Assembly (NCBI GenBank): GCA_910589415.1
Contig: OU342630.1
Coordinates: 39,898,012 to 39,962,011 of the forward strand
DNA: 64,000 nt
DNA from: Malachius bipustulatus
Lineage: Eukaryota; Arthropoda; Insecta; Coleoptera; Melyridae
Reading direction: 5' to 3'
Shown here in pieces: positions 44,363 through 54,559 of the stretch (position 1 is the stretch's first letter; each line of letters opens with the position of its first letter). The translations under genes and the position numbers were made by a program. Below the pieces are notes generated by a model. The model was not told the origin of the DNA and did not search any database. It saw only the letters and a list, made by a program, of their open reading frames with translations.

Positions 44363-44916
44363 GAAATAGAAACTTTGAAAGTAAAAAGTCGAATAGACTA
44401 GTCTACTACTGAGTCTACTACGCCGAATTAATTGCCAAATAAATAACAGAAGTTTGGTTATTGTTATTTATATCAGTGATCTCCATACTTTGTTTTAATT
44501 CGATGGTTTAAGTTGTTCAAATTAATTATGTAAAAGCGCTCACGTAAGAGCGAAAAACTGCAATAGTTGAAAGTTATTTTCGCAATGGGACTAAACTTCA
44601 TGGAATGTGGATGTTCTCTTTAGATATGTTCAGAAAAATTATTAACATGATTGCAAACCCAAGAAAACCTTCTAGAACTCAGTGCTTGGATTTTTCTTGG
44701 AACCTGTTATTACAAGTTTCTTAGAAAAGGTACTCACTTTTGTGTGAGCTTTTGCCATTATCCAGTGATATAGCAGTGAAAGTATACCTAATCCGAAACA
44801 TGGCAGGTAAATTTTGTTTTATTACGTCCCAAAACTTACAGTTTTAACCAAGACTTTTTTTGTAGATTTAGCATGGCTGAGAATATCATGTTGATCAGTT
44901 CCCAAAGTTACCGAAC
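44363..44916. other. no gene recognised
   Basis: Short AT-rich flank between foldback L and Gypsy element 2. Confidence 0.4.
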
Positions 44917-44920
44917 AAGG

Positions 44921-46607
44921 TGTAACGTGAATACGTCACCTGTTGTCCTCTTTGCAAAGCTTCCCTCGTTTTAAAGAGAATTGTAAAATTACAGTTCCCT
45001 ACAACTCCCTATAATATAGATCGCATCTTTGAACTGACTACCCACACCATATTCTGGCGCTGGTACTGTCTGGATAATTCACTGCTAGATGGCATTGCAC
45101 GTTTCGTTTCACTAGGATTTTGAGTTCCTTTCAGGAACCAAATAAGTTGTCGTTTCAGTCCGATCCTGAGTTCCTTTCAGGAACCAAATAAGTTGTCAAC
45201 TGTCAATCAGATTTCAGTATCTGCCCGTGACATTTCTCCTTTCACCAACCGAAGGCGGACTTCCTCTCGAGTTCACGGAACTGAATTCACTTCCTTTTTA
45301 TCTGTCCATCAAGAAAGTTGATTCTCTTGATCGTTCCCATCGAAGCCTGTTGTTCAGGGTAAGTCGCCATTACAGATATTTTTGAAGAGAAGCTCTAATT
45401 TGATTATTACTTATTTTTAGCTTCTGGGATTTCCTTCAATCTTTGGGAATTTTATCTTAACTTTACCTTATACCTTTATCTTTACCTTTCCCTTTGGTAA
45501 ATACCTTACTTTCTCCGGTATCTACTAATATCCGGATTTATTGTCTATCGTGACCGAGGAGCCATCTTGGACTAGGAAACAAAGGGAGCGTGGCCCATTT
45601 CTGTTCTTCAACTATCTAATTGATCCTTGCATCGTTTTCACTTATCCATGGTGAAATAAATCAACGTTTTGGTGATCTTCAACGATAGCAGAACATTTCC
45701 CGGTACTAGTGCTGTTTTGGTTGTTCAATCCTAGGAGTCTCATCAGGGCGTCGTCTCTGCACCTGCTGCTTTCTCTGGAGACTTCAATGCCTGATTGAGC
45801 ACCACCCCTAGCGAAGTCCAGGAGTTATTAATATCCTTTTTACTGTCAAAATAAAGACAGTTTTTACCTCAATCAGCTTCATCCCGGAAACTGTAAGTGT
45901 TGTCTTTTATTTTATCTCACCGATCATGACGAGGAAGGACTAGAAGATCAGTGCTAACTTAGTAAATTAATTAATTACCACTCACGAACTTTATCTTTCC
46001 CGATATAAATGATATCGGAAGTATCTTATTCTTTTGTACACAGCTGTACAAGATAAAGGATCCTTTATTTTCAAACAAACTGATTGTTTAAACATATTTA
46101 TATCAATTTTAAAGCTTTTAAAATAAGACAGGATAATTATTTGATTTTAATTAAACAGGAAATGTAAACCATAATTTGCTCATTAAACATCTGTCCATTT
46201 TAACTTATTCTTTGAAAATCACATTAACATCTTTATAACCCTAAATCTACTTTTTATTAGTTCTTCATAGAGTTTAGGTAGCACAATAAAAAATAAGAAC
46301 TCGAGCAAATCGAGTTAATAAGAACTGAAGAACTCTTTGGCATCCCTAATCTACCTTAGATACCTATATATAGGGTGTACCTTTTTAAATAATTAAAGCA
46401 GCAGAATAACTAGCACTCTGATAGTATTTGATTCAGTTTTCATGTTATTCAACTTCATTGTCTTCAGAGAAATTCGTCGTGAAAGTTTCTTTTGCAGTAT
46501 TATCGTTTTGCCGAAACAACATTTTGCCCTTCGCTTGCACTGCAAGCTCTCGTTACTGCTACTTTCGACATTCCCTGATTATAAACAATTATTTTGCTCA
46601 CGCTGCA
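44921..46607 (+). repeat. 5' LTR of Gypsy element 2, 1687 bp
   Basis: It has a TATA-like TATAATATA at 45010-45018, only about 90 bp into the LTR, and AATAAA at 45849-45854. A 31-bp tandem-spaced duplication occurs at 45121-45151 and 45167-45197. The short open frames at 46428-46673 recur in the 3' LTR and are not genes. Confidence 0.93.
45121..45197 (+). repeat. two 31-bp copies, each with an internal palindrome
   Basis: The 31-bp unit (tgagttcctttcaggaacca...) occurs at 45121-45151 and 45167-45197. Each contains GTTCCTTTCAGGAAC, a small hairpin. The same pair is in the 3' LTR at 54760-54836. Just downstream of the TATA-like motif, it could be a protein-binding or RNA hairpin repeat. Confidence 0.8.
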
Positions 46608-46609
46608 AT

Positions 46610-46627
46610 TGGCATTTCCCCGGCGGA
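46610..46627 (+). other. candidate primer binding site of Gypsy element 2
   Basis: TGGCATTTCCCCGGCGGA starts 2 bp after the LTR end with the expected TGG. The primer tRNA was not identified. Confidence 0.6.
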
Positions 46628-47728
46628 GATCGAATTCACCCTCAAACTTTGGATTAGAAACTACCTTAATTAAATAAAAGCACTTGATCTCTTCCTAGTT
46701 CCCATTATAAATGGAAAATTGATATTAACGTCATAAATTATTTTGTTCAGATGTATCGTACAGTTATCTTAATTTTTTTTTGATGCATGATTAATATTTG
46801 CATGAAAACTCGCATGTTAGTCTAAGAATGTCTTAGTTAGTTATTGTGTTTTTTTTACTGCTGGTGAATAATAGTGTCGTGACGCGAAAATACCTTATCT
46901 TCTTACCGCTACACTGCCGCTAAAGGGTAACCTTGAAAAAGGAGCTTTACGGGGTGGTTGTTTATACCGTCGCGAAAGTCTCGAGCAGCTTTAAAGAAGT
47001 TTGACTCCGTGCAAAGAGGATACTCTTAGAGAGCTTTGCGGTCCAAACTGTCTTTGAAAGCTACATCCAAATATTTCCTTCATTAACATTATCTCATACT
47101 TTCTCTCATGAAATAAGTTATAAATTTCGAAATATCTGAATTATCGATCAGCTGTTCCAACTGGTGTCCCTCTGTCATTGTCATACGCTGACAGATTGCT
47201 AAAGCAACGACAATTCTTTACGTCTAACGTAGAAAGTGAATTCTTTACGTGTAAAGATACGTCATGGTGACATGTACTTCTTCCGATCCCTACCTTACCG
47301 ACTCTAGAGAATATCTGTACTTACCGACATACCTATGCATATTTAAATATTGCCTTATCTTATCTTAGTATCTCTCTAGATTACCTTTATCTCTCTCTCT
47401 ACTAAGAAATTATATCTTATATCGGTATTTTAGTTTTTTTGAAATACCGTGACCTATTTTTCGTTTTAAAACGAAGGGAATTCTTTTGAATTTAAATCTC
47501 TCTCTCTCTCACTTGTACTGGTGACGCGACGTCACAGCCAAGTCAAGTAGGCCAGGTTTATTCTTTCTTTATATAGGCCAGGCTCATTCTTTCCTTATTT
47601 AGGCCAGGTACACTAGGTGCTACGTTGCCTACCTGTGCTGATAATACTACTGTCTTCTCTCTAGAATAAAATAAAAAATTTTATTCTCATCTATCTATAC
47701 TATATTATAGTACCTACATTTTTCTAAA
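46628..47728 (+). other. leader of Gypsy element 2
   Basis: An 1.1 kb non-coding leader. It has tct repeats near 47390-47400 and 47498-47510, and three spaced copies of taggccaggy (47548-47610). A downstream splice acceptor is possible given the pyrimidine-rich sequence but was not identified. Confidence 0.6.
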
Positions 47729-49120
47729 ATGAATCCCGCTTCAGCCCTGCTCAGCGATGAGCTTACCTATGAGATTGCGTTGAGGAACCAAACACCTCAA
47801 AGTACGCAAGACAAGCGAAGGAAACAATTCCGAGCGCTTATTAATAGGGAAGATTCTACGGTAGCGTTAGAGTCACCCTACGATTTTGATAAGGATCTTT
47901 CTGAAATCAAAGCAACTTTGCTAGATTTAAAGAAAAAGATTCCTGAAGCTTCTGGATTGTTCACTGATCTTGCAAGCAGACGTATCCCTTTTCGAGTGGA
48001 TCATGTTATCGCTCGAATAAACAGATTAAATGTTGAAGCTGATGCTTCTAAGAAATTTCATAGAGATGAGGCTTATGGAGAAGCACTCCAGTTGGAGGGA
48101 GAATGGCTTCTGAAGTTGGATGAGAATGAACCGGTCGTTCCTCCTGTTTCTGATATCTCGCAATCATCTACCTCAACAGCTAGTACCAAGTACAGTGTCC
48201 CTGTACATAAGTGGAACCTAAGGTTTTCAGGCTCTAGTAAAGACAACCTGATTTATTTCCTAGAAAGGGTTCGAGAATTGCAAATCTCGCGGAATGTTTC
48301 CGATGAGAGTCTTTTTACTTCAGCAGTTGACTTATTTGAGGATAAGGCCCTCACCTGGTATCGCAGTGTTGCCAGTTCGTTAAAATCTTGGCAAGAAATT
48401 AAGTTGAGGTTGAAGGAAACTTTCTTACCCCTATCTTACGATGATGATCTTCTCAATGAGATAAATCATCGCACTCAAGGAGAAGAGGAGCTAGTAGCCC
48501 TGTATGTAGCCTCCATGAAAGAACTTTTCAAAAGACTTTCAATTATTCCCTCAGAGGAGGAACAGTTTAAGATCATAAAGCGGAATCTACACCCCTACTT
48601 CTTGAACCATTTGGCTCTGGTTGAAGTGTCAACTGTCAATGAGATTATCTCTATATGCAAGAAGCTAGAAGACAATAGGGCCATGATTTCTAAATATCGA
48701 CCCCCTCCCTCAAAGAAGGTGCATAGTCTCCTTAGTTCAGACCTGGCATGTCCAGATGAGGCCATTCTAACATCGGCAAAACATTCCTTTGTCCCTTCAA
48801 GGTCAACTTCTCGTCTTTCAGGAAAACGTGATGCAGGTCACGACCAAGCTTCTTTACCTTTCTGTTGGAATTGTTCTAACCAGGGTCATCTCTACCCAAA
48901 ATGTCGAAAACCCAGAACTATTTTCTGCTATGGTTGTGGAAAGAAAGATGTTTTTAAACCAAAATGTCCCTCTTGCTCACCGAACTATTCTCGCCCAAAA
49001 AACGAGAAGACTGCGCGTCAGGGTGCAACGCAGCAGGAGTCAAGACACCCAAAAGTATCTCTCCCTTCGAAGAGGCCCGTGGATACAAACCACGCAAGCC
49101 CCTCCGAAAACCAAAAGTAA
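47729..49120 (+). CDS. gag: Gag of Gypsy element 2
   Basis: An intact 463-residue Gag. The N-terminal 150 residues are charged and probably coiled. The retrotransposon gag domain runs from about residue 153 (VHKWNLRFSG) to 320, with FLERVREL and LTWYRSVA motifs shared with Gypsy element 1. Two zinc knuckles lie at about 379-392 (CWNCSNQGHLYPKC, perfect CCHC) and 401-414 (CYGCGKKDVFKPKC, Val instead of His), followed by CPSC. The start is the first ATG after the leader. The last 157 nt overlap the pol frame. Confidence 0.92.
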   Translation: MNPASALLSDELTYEIALRNQTPQSTQDKRRKQFRALINREDSTVALESPYDFDKDLSEIKATLLDLKKKIPEASGLFTDLASRRIPFRVDHVIARINRLNVEADASKKFHRDEAYGEALQLEGEWLLKLDENEPVVPPVSDISQSSTSTASTKYSVPVHKWNLRFSGSSKDNLIYFLERVRELQISRNVSDESLFTSAVDLFEDKALTWYRSVASSLKSWQEIKLRLKETFLPLSYDDDLLNEINHRTQGEEELVALYVASMKELFKRLSIIPSEEEQFKIIKRNLHPYFLNHLALVEVSTVNEIISICKKLEDNRAMISKYRPPPSKKVHSLLSSDLACPDEAILTSAKHSFVPSRSTSRLSGKRDAGHDQASLPFCWNCSNQGHLYPKCRKPRTIFCYGCGKKDVFKPKCPSCSPNYSRPKNEKTARQGATQQESRHPKVSLPSKRPVDTNHASPSENQK

Positions 49121-51552
49121 ATATCTTTACAACTGCGGACCTCCACCATCAAAGGAATATGTGGAAGGTCTGGTTAAATAGAGTCTCTGATTTCTATCGG
49201 ACTCCAATTGTCATCCCTAAAAATAAACCTAGTAGGTCTACGACCCCTGAAATGATACCCCCAATCGTGTCTCAAATTCTACAACCCGATCCAGTAGATA
49301 ACCGTCCCTATATCTCGGTGGATATGCAAGGAAAGCGTTTCACTGCTCTTTTTGACACTGGAGCAAATATTTCGGTTTGTGATGTTGAAGTCATAAAAGA
49401 AATTTTCGGCAGAACCCATGATTCCTCTGGAAATTCAGATCTCTTATGTTCCCTTCGAAATGCAGATGGTTCACCATTACCTGTCACTTCAATCTTGGAC
49501 CTTACCTTAACTATTGATGACGTCACTAAAGTTGTTCGTTTTCATGTTGTACCTTCTATCTTGCCCGAGATTATCTTAGGTATGAACGTGGCCATAGCTT
49601 TCAATATCTCTATTGATTTTTCCAGAGATTCATTTGAGGTTAGAGACCGAGTGGATCCTCCCTCTTGTTTTGATGAACCCCAGGTTAGCACCATAAGTAG
49701 AATCCATGATTTTTCTACTCTTCCTCCTGAAGATGTCGTGAAATTGAACCCGATTATCGAAAAATTTCAAATTTTATCTCCTATCGATGTGCTGCCCGAA
49801 ACTTCCGTTCTCTGTCATTCTATAGAGACCCCGAATGCCAAACCTTTTAGACAAAGGCAGTATCCCTTGTCTCCGGCAGTTCAAAAATTTCTAAATGAGG
49901 AAATTGATAAGCTTTTGAAACTTAACATCATAGAGAAAAGTAATTCCCCCTGGTGTTCGCCAGTCCTTTTAGTGAAGAAAAAGGATAATACCTATCGCAT
50001 GTGCTTTGATGGGAGAAAACTAAACGAAGTTACCACCCATGATGCATACCCTCTACCTAGGATTGATTCCATTCTCTGTAAACTGCGAGACGCAAATTTT
50101 CTTTCCTCTATAGACTTAAAGCAAGCCTTTTTCCAAGTACCTCTAGACGCTGTTTCACGTCCAAAGACAGCTTTTATAGTACCCGGAAGGGGTTTATACC
50201 AGTTCCGGCGTATGCCTTTTGGTTTGCGGAACAGCGCGCAAACGCAACAACGTCTCATGGACAGGATCATTGGACCTGACCTCGAGCCGTTCGTTTTTGT
50301 TTATCTGGATGACATAATTGTTGTCACTCATACCTTTGAGAAACATCTTGAAGTTCTAAACGAAGTCTATGAAAGGTTACGTAAGGCCAACCTCACTGTG
50401 AATTTTAAGAAGTGTCAATTTTGTCGTGACTCTCTTTCTTTCCTTGGATTTATTGTAGACAAACAAGGTCTCCGTGTTTGTGAAGACAAAGTAAAGTCAA
50501 TCACAGAAGCTCCCATCCCTCGCAACACCACAGGTGTCAGGCACATTCTAGGCATTTTGCAATACTATCGTAGATTCGTCAAAGACTTTTCCACTATTAG
50601 TGCCCCTATCTCTGCGCTTTTGCACAATAGAAAGAAGGGACAGTCTATTACTTGGACTTCAGAAGCTGACCAAGCCTTTAAACTTCTTAAAGAACGCCTA
50701 ACATCGGCCCCTGTCTTGGCTAGCCCTGATTTTTCCAAGCCTTTCTGCATACAAACTGATGCGAGTGACTATGGAATCGGCGCAGTTCTGTATCAAGAAG
50801 ACGAAGGTTTCGAACACCCAATAGCCTACGCTAGTCGCACTCTCTCTAAGGCAGAGAGGAAATACTATGCTACCGAAAAAGAATGCCTAGGAGTCCTTTT
50901 CGGCATAGAGCATTTTCGTCCCTATGTTGAAGGCACCAAATTCACGGTCTATACCGACCATGCCTCTCTTCTCTGGCTTAAAAATTTCAAGGAGCCCACA
51001 GGTCGTTTAGCTAGGTGGTGTGTACGACTTAGTCAGTTCAATTATGAGATGAAACATCGTAAGGGATCTTGTAATGTTCCAGCAGATTTCCTTTCTCGAA
51101 ATATCTCTCTCTTAACCGCGAATGATCTTACACCAGATGAGTGGTATAGGAAAATGGTGGAAAACGTCACGGAAAATCCAGATAGTTACCCCAACTTCAC
51201 GGTTGAGAACGGTCTTCTTCTTAAACATTTGAAGCCGAACCATTCCTTATCGTCAAATCTTTCCAATTGGAAAATAGTCATACCTACACCAAATAGGGAT
51301 GATGTTGTCGCGTCTTTTCATAATCCCCCTACTTCGGCCCATTTCGGCGTAAGAAAAACCAAGGCACGAATATCGGAATTCTACTATTGGCCCAAAATGG
51401 ACCTAACGGTAAAGAAATTCATACGAAATTGTCAGGTTTGCGGTGCTCACAAATCGACTAATGTCGCTCGTGCTGGTTTAATGGGTGGTTACAAAAGCAT
51501 AAGCTTTCCTTTCCAATTTATCTCCATAGATTTTATGGGTCCCTTTTCCTAG
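48964..51552 (+). pseudogene. pol: Pol of Gypsy element 2, 5' part: protease, RT, RNase H, integrase start
   Basis: The frame is open for 862 codons from an internal ATG; the true product should be a Gag-Pol fusion made by frameshift near 49000. The protease active site is DTGA at about residue 131 (ALFDTGANIS), with LGMNVA behind. RT motifs follow (WCSPVLLVKKKD, SSIDLKQAFFQVPL, YQFRRMPFGLRNS), with catalytic YLDD at about 447-450. RNase H is at about 590-690 (QTDASDYGIGAVLYQ, TDHASLLWL). The integrase zinc domain is at about 785-830 (HFGVRKTKARI, CQVCGAHK). The frame ends in TAG just after DFMGPF, which holds the first integrase Asp. It should continue into 51623-52390. Confidence 0.9.
48997..49050 (+). 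promoter_or_regulatory. -1 ribosomal frameshift signal, gag to pol, Gypsy element 2
   Basis: The slippery heptamer AAAAAAC (48997-49003) is in the phase A AAA AAC of the gag frame. A 7-nt spacer (49004-49010) is followed by CTGCG (49011-49015) pairing with CGCAG (49029-49033). Loop GGGTG (49021-49025) can pair with CACCC (49046-49050), forming an H-type pseudoknot. Pol is in the -1 frame and overlaps here, as required. Confidence 0.82.
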
Positions 51553-52390
51553 GTCGAAGGCCAGGAATACACAACTTCTCGTAGTCACAGATTGGTTCTC
51601 TAAGTTCGTACTGGTAAAGCCCATGCCGAACGCAACCGCAGCTGCAGTTGTAAAATACCTCGAAAATCAAGTTTTCTTGATCTTTGGTGTCCCTCAAATT
51701 GTTCTCTGCGACAATGCTCAGATTTTTAAGAGTACTCAGTTCACCAAGTTATTGGAAGAGTACCAAGTTAATTTGTGGTATAGTGCTAGGCACTTGTCAC
51801 AGGTTAACCCTACCGAGAGAACCAATCGAACTTTGCTTACCGCTATCTCGTCTTATGTGAAAGATAATCACAAAGACTGGGATAAAAATGTCTACAAGGT
51901 GGCCCAGGCAATTAATTTGTCTGTGAACGAAGTCACCAAACATTTTCCTGCTTTTCTTGTTTTCGCTCGAAACATACCTATTGACGGAACCTTTTATGGT
52001 CCTGTCGAAAATAACTACCTTGCCCTACCAGAAGATCTTTCTTATGTGCATAGGGAAAATGATATCTCCAGATTACCTCCTATCTTTGAAGACGTCAGAG
52101 TCAAATTAAAAAAGGCCTATGACGTAAATAAAAAGTATTATGATCTACGTAAGCGCCCAGATGTTTTCCAGGAAGGAGAGTTAGTATGGAAACATACTTA
52201 CCCCCTTTCGAACGCTGCAAAGAACTTTGCTGCTAAACTGGCCCCCAAATTCGTACTTTGCCGAATTTCCAAGGCAATATCTAAATTAGTGTACGAACTA
52301 CAGGATCAGGAAGGCAACCCGCTAGGTCGCTGGCATGTGAAGGACTTAAAGGCGTATGGAGGCAAAGATCCGCCACAAATTGATGAATAG
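51553..52390 (+). pseudogene. pol: Pol of Gypsy element 2, 3' part: integrase core and C-terminus
   Basis: Integrase coding resumes in the +1 frame relative to upstream pol, recognisable from about 51556 and continuing as the open frame at 51623-52390. The shift falls at a run of four T (51543-51546, ccctttt); one extra T would explain it. Asp in CDNAQIFKS and Glu in NPTERTNRTL, with about 34 residues between, complete the catalytic triad with the Asp upstream. The C-terminus has the GPY/F-like end (KDLKAYGG). No chromodomain was seen. A homopolymer sequencing error cannot be excluded as the cause. Confidence 0.85.
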
Positions 52391-52614
52391 TTCACTTCCT
52401 TTTCTCTCCAGAAATCTTATTCCTACCTAACTTCTATCTTCTCTACAGCATATACAAACTCCTGTTTGGAATGAGGTTTGACAATACGCGAATTGAGAAT
52501 GCTATGTCTTTAGTCGTATCTAGAATGAATGAAGAATGTATGCAGAATGAGCACCGTATCTTTCAAGGCATTTCTCAAGGATCTCGAAACTAGTAGTGTG
52601 AATGTGGATCCAAA

Positions 52615-52923
52615 GTGAAAATGTTGCTAATTTTGGGATCGGTATCTGTTATCCTCAGCCTCTTATCTTGTTCTATCGCTCAAATTTTGAGAACCCATAA
52701 TTTTTCTGGTTATCTAAACTTTTACCTTAAGAAGAAGCTATTCATCTATCTTATCTGGCTAACGTTTACGAGTCAAATGTTATCTCTTAAGTTTTTTTGT
52801 GTTCATGGAACCAAAGAAAAACACTATCTTACCGTTGTATCTACCTTATCTTGTCTTTACCTTTATCTTATCTTCTGTCTTAACGGGTGCTTTCCCGACA
52901 GTTTCCGCCCTGCTTTAGGCTAA
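52615..52923 (+). CDS. small hydrophobic ORF after pol, function unknown
   Basis: The frame follows pol by 225 bp. The first clear ATG is at about 52621. The N-terminus is a good signal-peptide candidate: a run of Leu/Ile/Val/Ser ending SIA-Q at about residue 22. Two further hydrophobic stretches occur later. In Gypsy elements this is where an envelope gene would sit, but there is no fusion peptide, furin site or env-length frame, so it may be a relic or chance. Confidence 0.25.
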   Translation: MKMLLILGSVSVILSLLSCSIAQILRTHNFSGYLNFYLKKKLFIYLIWLTFTSQMLSLKFFCVHGTKEKHYLTVVSTLSCLYLYLIFCLNGCFPDSFRPALG

Positions 52924-53095
52924 AGAGAAAACTGCCCTGTTTGTCCAAACAAAAGACAGCAGGTTATCTTTATCTTACCCACCATCTTTTAAAGTTAGGG
53001 TGCTTTCCCGACAGTTTCCGCCCTGCGTTACGCTAAAGTGAAAACTGCTCTGCTTGTCCAATCAGACGACAGCAGATTCCTTTTATCTTACCTTA
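52887..53095 (+). repeat. tandem duplication, about 113 bp unit, two copies
   Basis: Copies begin at 52887 and 53000 with gtgctttcccgacagtttcc and diverge by several substitutions toward their ends. Confidence 0.8.
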
Positions 53096-53340
53096 CCTTA
53101 TCTATTAGCACCACAGTAAAATGGTGGCTAATGCTTATCTTAGATATTTCTTTTCAATGAAGGAAAGAAACTATCTTATCTTACCTTACCTTATCTATTA
53201 GTACCATAATAAAATGGTGGCTAATGCTTATCTTAGATATTCTTTTCAATGAAGAAAAGAAATTATCTTATCTTACCTTAATACCTTTACCTATTAGCTT
53301 CATAATGAAATGATAGCTAATCATTATCTTCTCTGCGAAT
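53085..53340 (+). repeat. tandem repeat, about 93 bp unit, three copies
   Basis: Copies begin near 53085, 53178 and 53270. The shared unit includes accttatctattag, aatggtggctaatgcttatc and a gaa-rich end. The third copy is the most diverged. Confidence 0.8.
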
Positions 53341-54548
53341 ATTTTCCCCAACGGAAAATAGAAATCTATGTGAATTCGAGTTCTGAATTTGCAAAGGTGG
53401 CCTTAGATATTCAGTGCTGATGTAAAGGAATCTGAACACTGATATCGAATACCCCCTATCTCAGCGATGAAAATGGTTTTCCCATTTTGTCTTATCTTTC
53501 CGAGTGATTGAGCTATCTTACTGTGTCTTTGATGTTTATCCAGTAATCCAGACGATTATTGATGATTTCTTGAAGCGATTATTGGAAGTATCCAAGTAAT
53601 TTGTTCCGTATGACCTTTGAGATTTATCTGACAAGGACACGTAAAGTGACTTTCAATGACCAATTATCTTAGTTTTGTCCCTTTGTAACTAGTAGTAGTT
53701 AGAACAACTACTTATCTATTTCGAAACTTTCCCATAAAGGAGTAGAATTATCTACATTTCGTTTTCTTACATTTATATCTTTCCCTAGCTATTTTCATTG
53801 TAAGGAATGAAAATTATGTACATTATCTCTTCCCATTCGCATACGTTTGCGAATACCTTTTGAGTTATCTGTATATACGTCAAATTGTATCTATTCCGTT
53901 ACCTTGACTCTTTATGATGAAGTCAGAATTCCTGGATTTGTTTAGTTGTCCATTCTATCGAGTAGCAGCCCTGTTTCCGAGAGTTTTAGCTTGTGTGAAA
54001 ACTCCCATAGCAATTTTCTTAGTCCTTCAGTGTTGGCGGTTTTTGAAACCCCAGGCTGAAGTAGTGTTCAAAACTATGGGTGGTTGAACATCAAACAGAA
54101 CAGCGCAGCCCTATTAACAGCGAGCCTGTTATACCGAAATGTTATAACTTAATTTTAATTCTTGTATATACAATATCTAATTATAAGTGTTTATAATAAT
54201 AATCAACTTAGTAGCATGTTATCTAGAAAATATGCATGTACATTTTCTTTTATCTACTTAGCATTAAGGTTTTGTATCTATAAATTTAATCTGCATGAGC
54301 GAGTTAAATATTTCTTTTTGTATTGTATAGCTAGTTAAAGTGACTAACTGTGCGATATTATCTGAACGAATAGTAAACATGGTAGAAAACTTTTACAAAG
54401 TCTGTTTTTGTAGAACACTATTCTCTCTCTTTTTCGATTTGTGTTGTCCTTGCTGGTCATCCACAATCATACCTTCATGTATACCCTTCTACGGGTATAG
54501 AAAGAACTAGAATTTTCTTCTAGTTTTTGAATTTTCTCTTGCATCGGT

Positions 54549-54559
54549 AAGGGGAGGTG
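54549..54559 (+). other. polypurine tract of Gypsy element 2
   Basis: AAGGGGAGGTG directly before the 3' LTR start. Confidence 0.75.

Larger units (their letters stand above)
52391..54548 (+). other. 2.1 kb non-coding 3' internal region of Gypsy element 2
   Basis: This is the env position in some Gypsy lineages, but no env-sized frame exists. It is rich in ttatcttacc-like repeats and holds two tandem arrays. One 102-codon frame (52615-52923) begins with a signal-peptide-like stretch. Confidence 0.6.

Noticed and set aside
46371..46381. tatatagggtgtacc in the Gypsy 2 LTR looks like a foldback tip
   Set aside because: It occurs in both LTRs at the same position and has no inverted partner, so it is part of the LTR.
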